Part shown: piece after piece, positions 8,142 through 16,374 of the stretch
Layout: each line of letters begins with the position of its first letter
How positions within the stretch are numbered: position 1 is the stretch's first letter
From: SLJN01 sp964505385
GTDB taxonomy: Bacteria; Bacteroidota; Rhodothermia; Balneolales; Natronogracilivirgulaceae
Direction: 5' to 3'
Length of the DNA stretch: 30,538 bases
Assembly (NCBI GenBank): GCA_964505385.1
Contig: CAZDIA010000035.1
Coordinates: 1 to 30,538 of the forward strand
The notes under the pieces: model-generated
What the model was told of the DNA's origin: nothing
Seen by the model: the letters and a program-made list of their open reading frames with translations, nothing else
Databases searched by the model: none
Made by a program: the position numbers and the translations under genes

Positions 8142-8543
8142 GGAAGTAAGGAATATGGATTTCTCGTATGGACTAATTCCATAATTTACGATTATAGTTA
8201 ATGATTTGCGAATTCATAAGTGCATTTTTAGCAGTAAATTTGCATTCATTTCTGTTGAGCATTAACTCGTCTGCCAAATCTGCTAAAATTATCCAGTCTG
8301 TCATTGCTATCACAAGTTTAACCAATAGCTAACGAGACTTAACTCAAGTTCCTATCACCACTTTATATGGCCTCATTCAGTGATTGTAGTTGTAACCGTG
8401 TTATCCGTTTCTCGTTCGTCGTTAGTTGTTAGTCGTTTGCCAAACAAGAAACGACTAACGACTAACGAGAAACTGCCCATACAAACTTTCCCGGCAATTT
8501 ATAACACATGGTGCAACTAGAGTCGCTTTTATAGTAAGTTAAG
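8142..8543. other. Intergenic region between purH and mreB
   Basis: About 400 bases with no convincing gene. It should hold the end of the recA-purH transcript and the promoter of the mreB operon, but I cannot place a promoter with confidence. The only strong structure is the hairpin at 8407-8473. The mreB-proximal half (8160-8330) is AT-rich and featureless by eye. Confidence 0.6.
8407..8473. repeat. Heptad-repeat hairpin between purH and mreB
   Basis: The left arm begins GTTTCTCGTT at 8407 and continues with units like GTCGTTAGT and TAGTCGTTT. The right arm, 8449-8473, is AAACGACTAACGACTAACGAGAAAC. Each arm contains repeated CGTTAGT-type units or their complement, and the left arm has about one additional unit, so the stem can pair in more than one register. 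The loop is about ten bases around CCAAACAAGA. No T-run follows on the minus strand, so it is not a standard terminator for purH, though it might stabilise that message. Confidence 0.65.
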
Positions 8544-10124
8544 TTAATGCCAGAAGTGTCGCATACCGGAAAATACCATACAAAGCTGGTGATCATCAGC
8601 AGTTTGTATCACCTGATCGTCACGGACACTTCCACCGGGTTGAATAACAGATGTAGCACCAGCGCCTGCCAGTGCTTCTACTCCATCCGGAAACGGGAAA
8701 AATGCATCAGATGCAACAGCGCTTCCTGTTAGTGATAGGCCTGCATTATCAGCTTTACGAATTGCAAGCTCTGTGGAGTCGACCCGGCTTGGTTGGCCGC
8801 CACCTATTCCTAACGTTTTACCATGCGATGCAAATACAATCGCGTTGGATTTTACGTGTTTTGCTACTTTCCAGGCAAAAAGCAGATCTTCAACCTGTTG
8901 TTCTGACGGATGATTTTCGGTTACATAGCTGAGGTCATCAATGGTAATCATGTTTAAATCAGATTCCTGAAGAAGTGCACCCCCGGTGGTTTTTCGGTAA
9001 TTCCAACGACTTTGATGGCTCCGGCCAAAAACATCCTCAGAAAATCTGATTAATCTGCGATTTGATTTTTCCTTCAATAAGGCAAGGGCGTCTTCTGAAA
9101 AATCAGGAGCCAGGATTAGTTCTGTAAAAATCTCATCGACTTTACGGGCAGTTTCTGAATCCAGTTTTTGATTTACCACTACAATCCCCCCGAACGGTGA
9201 AACCTTATCTGTAGCAAATGCGTGTTCCCAGGCAGCGCTTAATGTTTCGGAACAAGCTGCCCCGCATGGAACTGTGTGTTTAAAAATTCCACATACCGCA
9301 CGGGATTGATCAAATTCTGCGATGAAATTTAATGCGGCTTCAATATCCAGATAGTTGTTGTAGCTGAGCTGCTTTCCGTGAAAACATTCGAAATAGTTAT
9401 CGGGATTACCGTATACCGCAGCTTTTTGATGTGGATTTTCGCCGTATCGCAGCGGCTCATGGAGGTTTTCCCCGACATGTAATGATCCGGGTTGATCTTC
9501 TTCTTTGATTAAATAATTAGCAATCGCAGCATCGTATCTGGCGGTGAGACTAAAAGCTTTTTGCGACATTTTTTTACGGAACTCAGCCGACACCGATCCG
9601 TCATTTTGATGAATTTCGCCACTGAGCCTTTCGTAGTCATCAGGAGTCGTAACTACACAGACATCATTCACATTTTTTGCTGCCGCGCGAATCATGGCGG
9701 GGCCGCCTATATCAATATTTTCGTATGCATCAGCGATGGTTGTTTCACTGCGGGAAATTGCCTGTTCAAAAGGGTAGAGGTTGACGATCAGCAGATCAAT
9801 TCCGGAGATACCATGTTGTTTCATATCCTCTTGATCTTTTTCCAGAGACCTGCGTGCTAACAGTCCGCCATGGACCTTGGGATGAAGAGTCTTCAATCTG
9901 CCGTCAAAACATTCGGGGAATCCGGTTAATTCACTGATATCGGTAACCGAAATCCCGGCATCTTCAAGAGCTTTTGCCGTTCCGCCGGTGGATAAGATCT
10001 CTATATTATGATTATTAAGTAAGTGTGAGAGCTGTGTGATACCGGTTTTATCCGATACCGAAATTAATGCCCGCTTAATTCTCACAGACTGGTCACTGAG
10101 TTGAATTTTACTTTTATGGATCAC
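8544..10124 (-). CDS. purH: Bifunctional AICAR formyltransferase / IMP cyclohydrolase
   Basis: It catalyses the last two steps of IMP synthesis. The N-terminal cyclohydrolase (MGS-like) domain covers about 17-150 with RALISVSDKTG, LSTGGTAK and FDGRLKTLHPKVHGG. The C-terminal formyltransferase domain carries RYGENPHQKAA at 226-236, the catalytic Lys-His pair 282-283 in FKHTVPCGAA, and the terminal GSVRDDQVIQTADD. It has 526 residues, the usual length. Its start overlaps the purN stop by ATGA (10121-10124). It is the last gene of the recA chain. Confidence 0.97.
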   Translation of the reverse strand: MIHKSKIQLSDQSVRIKRALISVSDKTGITQLSHLLNNHNIEILSTGGTAKALEDAGISVTDISELTGFPECFDGRLKTLHPKVHGGLLARRSLEKDQEDMKQHGISGIDLLIVNLYPFEQAISRSETTIADAYENIDIGGPAMIRAAAKNVNDVCVVTTPDDYERLSGEIHQNDGSVSAEFRKKMSQKAFSLTARYDAAIANYLIKEEDQPGSLHVGENLHEPLRYGENPHQKAAVYGNPDNYFECFHGKQLSYNNYLDIEAALNFIAEFDQSRAVCGIFKHTVPCGAACSETLSAAWEHAFATDKVSPFGGIVVVNQKLDSETARKVDEIFTELILAPDFSEDALALLKEKSNRRLIRFSEDVFGRSHQSRWNYRKTTGGALLQESDLNMITIDDLSYVTENHPSEQQVEDLLFAWKVAKHVKSNAIVFASHGKTLGIGGGQPSRVDSTELAIRKADNAGLSLTGSAVASDAFFPFPDGVEALAGAGATSVIQPGGSVRDDQVIQTADDHQLCMVFSGMRHFWH

Positions 10125-10711
10125 GTCGAATTATGTATTAATTGATTTACGGTTTCTATTAAAATCCGGTGTTCATGTGGCCTGATTCGCCCCGCCAGTG
10201 TTTCCGGAGTATCATTTTCATATACCGGAACATGCGCCTGATTTAAAATTTGCCCTTCATCGTAGTTGGGTGTTACAAGGTGAGTGGTGCAACCACTTTC
10301 TTTATCCCCGTTTTCAATAACAGCGCGGTGCACCTTTATTCCGTAATAGCCTTTACCGCCATATTTAGGCAGAAGGGAAGGGTGGATATTTATAATCGGG
10401 CAGCTGTTTTGTTCAATTACTTCAACCGGGAGTTTCTCAAGATATCCGGCCAGGATGATTAAAGAAGGATTCCATTTATCAAGATGGTGATTTATCGCAT
10501 CAGCTAAATCTTCGTTGCTGTTGAAATCTGACTTGCTCAAGACCCGATACGGGATTCCGTGATTTTTGGCTCTTTCAACAGCTCCCGCATCTTCACGGGT
10601 AACTATCAATCCTTTGATGGTTGCAGGAATCCGGTTATCGCGACATGCGTCAATAAGCGCCTGAAAATTTGAGCCGGAACCGGAAGCAAAGACTACAATG
10701 GATGGCTTCAT
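10121..10711 (-). CDS. purN: Phosphoribosylglycinamide formyltransferase (GART)
   Basis: This transfers a formyl group from 10-formyl-THF to GAR in purine synthesis. The substrate phosphate loop is GSGSNFQAL near the N-terminus. The catalytic triad is visible as Asn108, His110 (INIHPSLLPKYGG) and Asp151 (NYDEGQIL). It has 196 residues, normal length. It is coupled to the LD-carboxypeptidase gene upstream and purH downstream by four-base overlaps. Placement next to purH gives two purine steps in one transcript; they are consecutive users of the folate formyl donor, although other pur genes are absent from the window. Confidence 0.95.
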   Translation of the reverse strand: MKPSIVVFASGSGSNFQALIDACRDNRIPATIKGLIVTREDAGAVERAKNHGIPYRVLSKSDFNSNEDLADAINHHLDKWNPSLIILAGYLEKLPVEVIEQNSCPIINIHPSLLPKYGGKGYYGIKVHRAVIENGDKESGCTTHLVTPNYDEGQILNQAHVPVYENDTPETLAGRIRPHEHRILIETVNQLIHNST

Positions 10712-11655
10712 TTTCGGAAAGGATTTGCTGCCAGAGATAAATACGCTTGCTGCTGATCGATTTTCAGTTCCACAGGCAGCCCGACCGGCATGGCAATTTT
10801 GGGATCTATATGGCCATAACTGAGGCCGGTGAGTGCCGGCACATTGATATCATCCAAAATACGAGAAAAAATTTCATCCGGATTTGTAATATCTCCATTT
10901 GGATCGTTTGGATCAGGTGTAAAAAAGCCGAGGAGCAATGCCCGAAGTTGTTTAAATTTACCGGCCATGATCAGGTGCTGAAAGAAACCCTCAATTTTGT
11001 GCATTGATTCTTCGATATCTTCAAAAATAAAAACGGGATCCTGAATTTCCGGATAAAATCGGGTACCTATAAGTTTGGTCAAGACTGATAGCGTGCCTGT
11101 CATTGCAGTACCGCTAATTTTTTGAGGTGAAATCCCATCTGCCTGTAAAGTGAGGTCAAATTTTCCGTGTTTAATCAGTGGCCAAAACCACTTTTCAAAA
11201 GTTGGATTTACTTTTTCTTTGCCAAAATCAGAGGCAACCATACCGGCGGAGAAACCGGGTAATCCGGTTCGGGCAAAAATTGCCCAATGCAGTGCGGTGA
11301 CGTCGCTGTAGCCGACAATCATTTTTCGTTTGGCAGCAATCAGGTCATAGTCCAGCATTTCGAGGATACGCAGACTTCCAAAGCCGCCGCGTGCGCAAAA
11401 AATAGCATCAACTTCGTCATCATTCACCATTTCCATTAAATCTCCGGCTCGGAGCTCGTCCGGTCCGGCAAGGTATGTTTCTGCAGAGTGGCAGCTTTTT
11501 CCTGTTTTTATCCGGTAGCCGTACTGTTCCAGATAAGCTATTCCACGTTGCAGCTTATCCTGATTTATAGGGGAGGATGGCGCTATCACTCCGATAGTGC
11601 CTTGATCGGGAAGTGGCCGCAGCGGGAGAAAATCAGCTTGGTGCTCGGAAGACAT
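10708..11655 (-). CDS. S66-family LD-carboxypeptidase (LdcA/MccF-like)
   Basis: The serine peptidase family S66 removes the terminal D-Ala from murein tetrapeptides in recycling, or, in MccF members, hydrolyses microcin C adducts. The likely triad is Ser117 in VGYSDVTAL, Glu212 in FIFEDIEES and His282 in SYGHIDPK. The substrate-binding ARGGFGSLRIL stretch is at 88-98. It has 315 residues and no signal peptide, so it acts in the cytoplasm, as LdcA does. The start lies inside the end of the AI-2E transporter gene (23-base overlap), and the stop overlaps purN. Murein recycling is more likely than microcin immunity given the housekeeping context, but family membership alone does not decide it. 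Confidence 0.9.
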   Translation of the reverse strand: MSSEHQADFLPLRPLPDQGTIGVIAPSSPINQDKLQRGIAYLEQYGYRIKTGKSCHSAETYLAGPDELRAGDLMEMVNDDEVDAIFCARGGFGSLRILEMLDYDLIAAKRKMIVGYSDVTALHWAIFARTGLPGFSAGMVASDFGKEKVNPTFEKWFWPLIKHGKFDLTLQADGISPQKISGTAMTGTLSVLTKLIGTRFYPEIQDPVFIFEDIEESMHKIEGFFQHLIMAGKFKQLRALLLGFFTPDPNDPNGDITNPDEIFSRILDDINVPALTGLSYGHIDPKIAMPVGLPVELKIDQQQAYLSLAANPFRK

Positions 11656-12697
11656 AGTAGTTTTGTAAACTCCAGGAAAGTTGGTTTATCGTAATTTTGA
11701 TACTTGCAGCGATAGGTACGGCAAACAACATTCCAATGATGCCGGCAAGCTCGGCTCCAATCAGAACAACAAACAGTACAAGCAGAGGGTGCAGGTCAGC
11801 TGAGTATGAAAAGATGAACGGCTGGAATATCATATTATCAATTATCTGTGTGCCCATAATGGCAAGAATGCAAAATAGCACCAGAGAAAAATCACCTGTT
11901 TCAAATATGGCGACTATTACGGATAAAAAGTATCCGATTATGGGTCCGAAATAGGGGATCACATTGGCGGCACCGGCTGCTACTCCTACTGAGAGGGCGT
12001 TATTCAATCCGGCCAGACTTAAGAATGCCCATGAAGTGAGGGCAACCATAATACTTTGTATCCCAATACTTTTAAAATAAAATCCTAATCGTGTTTCTAC
12101 TTTGTTAATCAAAGTAAGAGTAGTTTCAAAATAGCGATTAGGTACTGCCCGAAGGAGATTTCTGCGGATTTTGCTTCCATCTCTCAAAAAGAAAAAGGTC
12201 GTTAAAGGAATTACCAGCACCGCCCAGAACACGTCGGCAAAAACATCGATGATTGAACCAATGGTTTCGGGCATGGCATCCATATCGAACAGGTTTTCGG
12301 TAACTTCAATAAGGTTATCACGCAGAAAACCCTGTGGCAACATCGGCAACACTTCCAGTATTTGTTGCTCAATTTGTCTTACAACATCATCCAGGGTATC
12401 AATATTCAATTGCTGAGTTAGTAGAATAAGTTGATTGGCAATTACCGGAACAATAGTTGTAGAAACCCAAACCAATAACACACCAAGCGTGGCAATTACA
12501 ATGAATATGGCCAAGGTGCGATGCAGCCCGGCAGCCTGCATCCGGTTGACAAACGGCTCTAGAATGTAGGAGATAATGAGGGCAATGGCTACATATGCCA
12601 CCAACGTGGAGAATCGCATTACCACCACCAGCACAACAGCGGCAAGAGCGATACCTATAAGTCCTCTTATTACAGTATCAAATGTCGGTCGTTTCAT
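11633..12697 (-). CDS. AI-2E family (PerM/YdiK-type) membrane transporter
   Basis: The protein has 354 residues and about seven to eight membrane helices, in the pattern of the family: a pair of N-terminal helices, a long amphipathic periplasmic segment at about 90-155, and a C-terminal bundle with NVIPYFGPIIG and the GTQIIDNMIFQPFI motif. Substrates across this family vary (autoinducer-2 export, Na+/H+ exchange, or unknown), so no substrate is claimed. It starts 20 bases inside the recX end and overlaps the LD-carboxypeptidase start by 23 bases, which indicates co-translation. Confidence 0.92.
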   Translation of the reverse strand: MKRPTFDTVIRGLIGIALAAVVLVVVMRFSTLVAYVAIALIISYILEPFVNRMQAAGLHRTLAIFIVIATLGVLLVWVSTTIVPVIANQLILLTQQLNIDTLDDVVRQIEQQILEVLPMLPQGFLRDNLIEVTENLFDMDAMPETIGSIIDVFADVFWAVLVIPLTTFFFLRDGSKIRRNLLRAVPNRYFETTLTLINKVETRLGFYFKSIGIQSIMVALTSWAFLSLAGLNNALSVGVAAGAANVIPYFGPIIGYFLSVIVAIFETGDFSLVLFCILAIMGTQIIDNMIFQPFIFSYSADLHPLLVLFVVLIGAELAGIIGMLFAVPIAASIKITINQLSWSLQNYYVFRAPS

Positions 12698-13367
12698 CGC
12701 TCAGGTGTTGTGTAAGTGTATCAATATGCCGGAAAATTACATCGGGATGGTAACCTTTCCTGCGAAGTAAATCAACGAGTTTATGTTTTCGTTTTTGCAA
12801 ATCGGCTTCTCGTTGCAGTTTTCCACGATTTTTTCGTATTAAGATCAGCAGAGAATCAAGTTGAGATTCATCATCAAGCTGCTCCACCGCCTTATATATC
12901 AACGGGTCGGGTATTCCCTTTTGTTGCAGGGCAGATCGAATTTTTGACGGTCCCCACTGTTTTCTTTTGAATTGAGTTTCGGCAAAATCCTGTGCGAATG
13001 TACGGTCATCAATCCACCCGTCAGACTCCAATTCTGCGAGCACTTCCGAAATGATTTCACCAGTGTAGTTTTTGCGTAGGGCCTTATCTCGCAGTTCCTT
13101 GCAGCTGTGCGCTCTCCTCGCCAACCACCGGTAACACTGTAGATTTAAACGTAAACGCTCATCCAGCTTTAAAAGCTGCCGGATGAGCGTCTCATTCAGT
13201 TCCGTTCCTTTTTCTAACTTACACTCTCTGATGGCTTTTGCTTCAGCCCCGCACAGAAACTGGTCATCTACAAACACTGAATACCGGTTTGGATTTTTTT
13301 TCTGGGGAGTTAAGGCTGTGCAAATTCCGGGTAATAACGAAAAATCGATATCCGGATCATCATTCAT
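12678..13367 (-). CDS. recX: Regulatory protein RecX
   Basis: RecX binds RecA filaments and limits their activity. The 229-residue protein is made of three-helix repeats, seen as RARRAHSCKELRDKALRKNY, then LESDGWIDDRTFAQDFAETQFKRKQWGPSKIRSALQQKGI, and a third repeat near the C-terminus with RRKGYHPDVIFRHI. Its start codon overlaps the recA stop (ATGA, 13364-13367), the common recA-recX arrangement. Tight coupling probably sets the RecX to RecA ratio by translational reinitiation. Confidence 0.94.
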   Translation of the reverse strand: MNDDPDIDFSLLPGICTALTPQKKNPNRYSVFVDDQFLCGAEAKAIRECKLEKGTELNETLIRQLLKLDERLRLNLQCYRWLARRAHSCKELRDKALRKNYTGEIISEVLAELESDGWIDDRTFAQDFAETQFKRKQWGPSKIRSALQQKGIPDPLIYKAVEQLDDESQLDSLLILIRKNRGKLQREADLQKRKHKLVDLLRRKGYHPDVIFRHIDTLTQHLSDETTDI

Positions 13368-14446
13368 TGATTATTAGTCGGTTCTTTTTCCGTTTTTTCT
13401 GATTTTTTAGCCTTCTTGCCGGATTGTTCTTTCTGATCCTGCCCTTCACTTTCGGATTCCGGGAACATCTTTTCGCGGACCATATCTTCGATCTTATTGC
13501 GTAAATTCTCATCTTCCTGCAAAAATTGCATCGCAGAATCAGAACCCTGACCAATAGGCTCGCCATCATACCGGAACCAGCTGCCCCGCTTTTGGATGAT
13601 ATCATAATTGACGGCAAGATCCAGCAGTTCGCCTATTCGGGAAATTCCCTGACCATACATGATATTAAATTCCACTTCCTTAAAAGGCGGCGCTACTTTG
13701 TTTTTTACAACTTTAAGCTTGGTGCGGTTTCCGGTCACTTCATCTCCTTTTTTGATGGCACCGATACGTCGAATGTCCATCCGGACGGAGGAGTAGAATT
13801 TCAATGCACGCCCGCCGGTTGTGGTTTCAGGATTGCCGAACATCACTCCGATTTTCTCACGTAACTGGTTGATGAAGATCACTGAAGTGCGGGTTTTGCT
13901 CACGATGCCGGTCAGCTTTCGCAGCGCCTGAGACATCAGCCGTGCCTGTAACCCGACCTGAGAATCGCCCATTTCACCATCCAGTTCGGCCCGAGGGACA
14001 AGGGCGGCAACCGAATCCACAACAACCACATCGAGGGCAGCGGAGCGGATAAGAGTTTCGGTGATTTCGAGAGCCTGCTCGCCGCTGTCCGGCTGGGAAA
14101 TAAGCAGTTCCTCAATATTGATACCGAGAGCCTTTCCGTATTTCGGATCGAATGCGTGTTCGGCGTCAATCATAGCGGCGTGACCACCACTTCGCTGAGC
14201 TTCCGCAATTACGTGAAGAGCCAGAGTCGTTTTACCGCTTGATTCCGGTCCGTAAATCTCAGTGACACGACCTCGCGGTACCCCGCCTATGCCAAGCGCG
14301 TGATCAACAGAGAGCGAACCAGTAGAAATGCTCGGCACATTATGAAGAGGCTGATCACCCAGCTTCATGATGGTGCCTTTACCGTGTGTCTTTTCAATCT
14401 GGCCAACCGCCAGGTCAAGTGCTTTTTGTCGTTCGGTTTGGGACAT
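13364..14446 (-). CDS. recA: RecA recombinase
   Basis: The strand-exchange ATPase and LexA co-protease. I place the start at 14446 (360 residues, MSQTERQKAL), preceded on the coding strand by AAGGA about eight bases upstream; an in-frame upstream ATG at 14482 would add 12 non-conserved residues. Walker A is GPESSGKTT at 66-74, Walker B is VVVDSVAALVPRAELDGEMG, and the L2-region FINQLREKIGVMFGNPETTTGG is intact. The C-terminal tail after about 330 is Lys/Glu-rich. The gene heads a long overlapping chain down to purH. A candidate operator shared with lexA lies 25-38 bases upstream of the start. Confidence 0.98.
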   Translation of the reverse strand: MSQTERQKALDLAVGQIEKTHGKGTIMKLGDQPLHNVPSISTGSLSVDHALGIGGVPRGRVTEIYGPESSGKTTLALHVIAEAQRSGGHAAMIDAEHAFDPKYGKALGINIEELLISQPDSGEQALEITETLIRSAALDVVVVDSVAALVPRAELDGEMGDSQVGLQARLMSQALRKLTGIVSKTRTSVIFINQLREKIGVMFGNPETTTGGRALKFYSSVRMDIRRIGAIKKGDEVTGNRTKLKVVKNKVAPPFKEVEFNIMYGQGISRIGELLDLAVNYDIIQKRGSWFRYDGEPIGQGSDSAMQFLQEDENLRNKIEDMVREKMFPESESEGQDQKEQSGKKAKKSEKTEKEPTNNQ

Positions 14447-14470
14447 GTCGTTTTCCTTAATTTCGTTTAT

Positions 14471-14495
14471 GAATATGTGCAATATATGTTATTGC
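14471..14495 (-). promoter_or_regulatory. Candidate SOS operator or promoter of recA
   Basis: Read on the minus strand, TATTGCACATATTC (14484 to 14471) ends 24 bases before the recA start codon. The lexA upstream region contains TATTACACATATAC, 12 of 14 identical, ending 23 bases before its start. Both are preceded by ATAACAT, one base upstream here and three bases upstream at lexA. The recA site also contains the inverted repeat GCAATA-TATGT-TATTGC (14479-14495, plus strand). It does not match the E. coli or Bacillus LexA box. It could be a lineage-specific LexA site or a shared -10 region. Confidence 0.5.
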
Positions 14496-14594
14496 GAATT
14501 CAGATGCATCCCCTGTTGTCAGATTCTGCAAATTATAAGAGCATCCTTTTGCATCAACCTTACATAGCTGAAATAATTTAATTTGTGGAGCATT

Positions 14595-15827
14595 CTATGG
14601 CTTTTCAAACTGTGACCTGCTTTTCCCGGTGGAAGCTAAAATTTCTTGAATCGCTTTCTTTAAAATCGAAAAAAGTTCATCGATCTGATCCCTGCTAATA
14701 TAAGGCGCGGGACCTAATCTTAAAATATATCCGCGATAATCGCAAAATACGCCTTTCGCTTTGAGTTTTTTATATAGTTCAGGCGTATGCGGTGAATACA
14801 ACGATAGAAATCCGGCATTATAATCGATCGGATAATCATGGTTCATCCGGATTACGCTTTCCTCAAATCCGAGTTCGGTGAACCGCTCATACATTTCCCG
14901 GATTTGTGCACGGTATTGAGCATGCAAAACTTCAGGTGAAAGGCCCTGTTCGTGAAAGAAATCAACCACCCGGGCTGCGCGATACTGTGAGGTAGAATCA
15001 TAGGTTGCTCCGCCAAATTTTTGATCCCCTTCATATTCAACCGAATAGCTTTGCCGGGGTTGCTGAAGTGTGGAGAAGGAGGCAAACCACCCTGTTATGA
15101 CCGGTCGCAACGGGCAATTTTCCGGAAACCGGAGAAAGCAATTACCTTCTCCCCACTGCATATATTTATAACCGCCAATCAAAAGGTAAATATTTTCCAG
15201 ATTATTTTCCCGGATGGAGAGCGGAATTACATTTGTGCCGTGATAATCATCGATTAACAGTGGAGTATTCTTTCTCTGGCATACTTCAGCTACCTGTTTG
15301 ATTTCAGGGTTGATCAAAGCGTTTTCAAAATAGATGCGTGAAATCATTACAGCGGTTGCCGGGCGGTCAAGTGCCTGTTCAATACGATCAGCAAATCCCT
15401 CGAGTGGCAAAGCGGGCACCTCTGTAATTTCGATTCCTTCTTCCTGCAGACGGCGTGTCTGTCTGAAAATGGTGTAGAATTCAAGATCGGTTACCACAAG
15501 CCGCTGTGTTTGAGGCAGATCGAGCGCCGAAAGCCATTTGATCAACAGGTGATGGGTGTTTTCTGCAAGGCAATATCGCCCGTTGGGATCATCGTAGAAT
15601 TGACGAAGATATCCGCGTAGTTTCCCGGCTTTTTCAAAAGCATGGCTCCATTTGTCATCTACAAGTGTGGCTGCCTTGTCAAAGGCCTCGGTTTGTCCAT
15701 CTCTGGCTACATCTGGCCAGGCCTGATGCGAATGACCGCTGAATAACAGGCGATTGGCGACATCAAACCGGGAATAGTGCGGCTGCAGTTTCAGCGCAAG
15801 CTCGTTAAAATCAAATGTAGTACTCAT
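14595..15827 (-). CDS. Kynureninase-like PLP-dependent enzyme (aminotransferase class V)
   Basis: A fold-type I PLP enzyme of 410 residues. The Schiff-base lysine is Lys221 in GGYKYMQWGEGNCF. The PLP-binding Asp with the following Tyr-His is at about 193-196 (IDDYHGT). SGHSHQAWPDV near residue 30 corresponds to the kynureninase substrate loop. RLGPAPYISRDQIDEL near the C-terminus is the usual carboxylate-binding Arg region. It is closer to kynureninase and class V lyases than to cysteine desulfurases, but no kynurenine-pathway neighbour is present, so the substrate is unknown. It is monocistronic or the upstream gene of recA (148-base gap); an independent recA promoter is more likely. Confidence 0.85.
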   Translation of the reverse strand: MSTTFDFNELALKLQPHYSRFDVANRLLFSGHSHQAWPDVARDGQTEAFDKAATLVDDKWSHAFEKAGKLRGYLRQFYDDPNGRYCLAENTHHLLIKWLSALDLPQTQRLVVTDLEFYTIFRQTRRLQEEGIEITEVPALPLEGFADRIEQALDRPATAVMISRIYFENALINPEIKQVAEVCQRKNTPLLIDDYHGTNVIPLSIRENNLENIYLLIGGYKYMQWGEGNCFLRFPENCPLRPVITGWFASFSTLQQPRQSYSVEYEGDQKFGGATYDSTSQYRAARVVDFFHEQGLSPEVLHAQYRAQIREMYERFTELGFEESVIRMNHDYPIDYNAGFLSLYSPHTPELYKKLKAKGVFCDYRGYILRLGPAPYISRDQIDELFSILKKAIQEILASTGKSRSQFEKP

Positions 15828-16374
15828 GTGATGTAATTCGATTGTATGCAGGAATAAAAAAGTCTCCTCATTCTATTTATAAACCATAAAAGTTAATGAT
15901 TAAATTTACGGTTCCATTCCCGGATCATATAACTCAATATTTTCCATTTTTTTCTTTCCGGACGATTTTACGCAAGTCCGAGCGTAATTCACCGGCATTA
16001 AAAACAAATGCCATCTTATATGGTATCGGTGATGCACTTATAATAGGGGTTTTTAATCCATCAGGATGGCACCGTTACCTTACTGCCCATCAGAGGCTCC
16101 ATCTAATTTGAGCGTATAAATTGAGCTTTGAAATGATTGTTTTTAGGATAAGAATAGACATAAAATACAAAAGCTTGCGTGAATTCATCATTTTGAGTTG
16201 AGTGGATATAAATTTTGACGTGATGAATCTATAGGATGCGGGTGAACAGCCAAAGGATGAATTGGGATTGTAATTTGCAAGAGTAGAATCTGCCAAACAT
16301 CACAAAATTTAAAATTTGCGTTGTATTCTCTTAAATTCTTCCACAATCCATTATTAGAAAAACATTTTTATAAA
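15828..16374. other. Intergenic region with degenerate short palindromes
   Basis: About 550 bases between a minus-strand gene and plus-strand tatD, so it should contain two divergent promoters, which I cannot pinpoint. It contains the perfect small palindrome CCATC-AG-GATGG at 16058-16069 and the imperfect ATGCCAT-cttat-ATGGTAT near 16010. Around 16180-16230 there is ATTCATCA followed by its complement TGATGAAT. The 71-residue open frame at 15896-16111 has no ribosome site or recognisable composition and is not called. The look is of eroded repeat sequence. Confidence 0.5.

Noticed and set aside
10708..11655. S66 peptidase as a microcin C immunity protein (MccF)
   Set aside because: No microcin-like genes nearby; the position between a transporter and purine genes fits a housekeeping murein-recycling role better.
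15896..16111. 71-residue plus-strand open frame between the PLP enzyme and tatD
   Set aside because: No ribosome site, no recognisable features, and it overlaps repeat-like palindromes.
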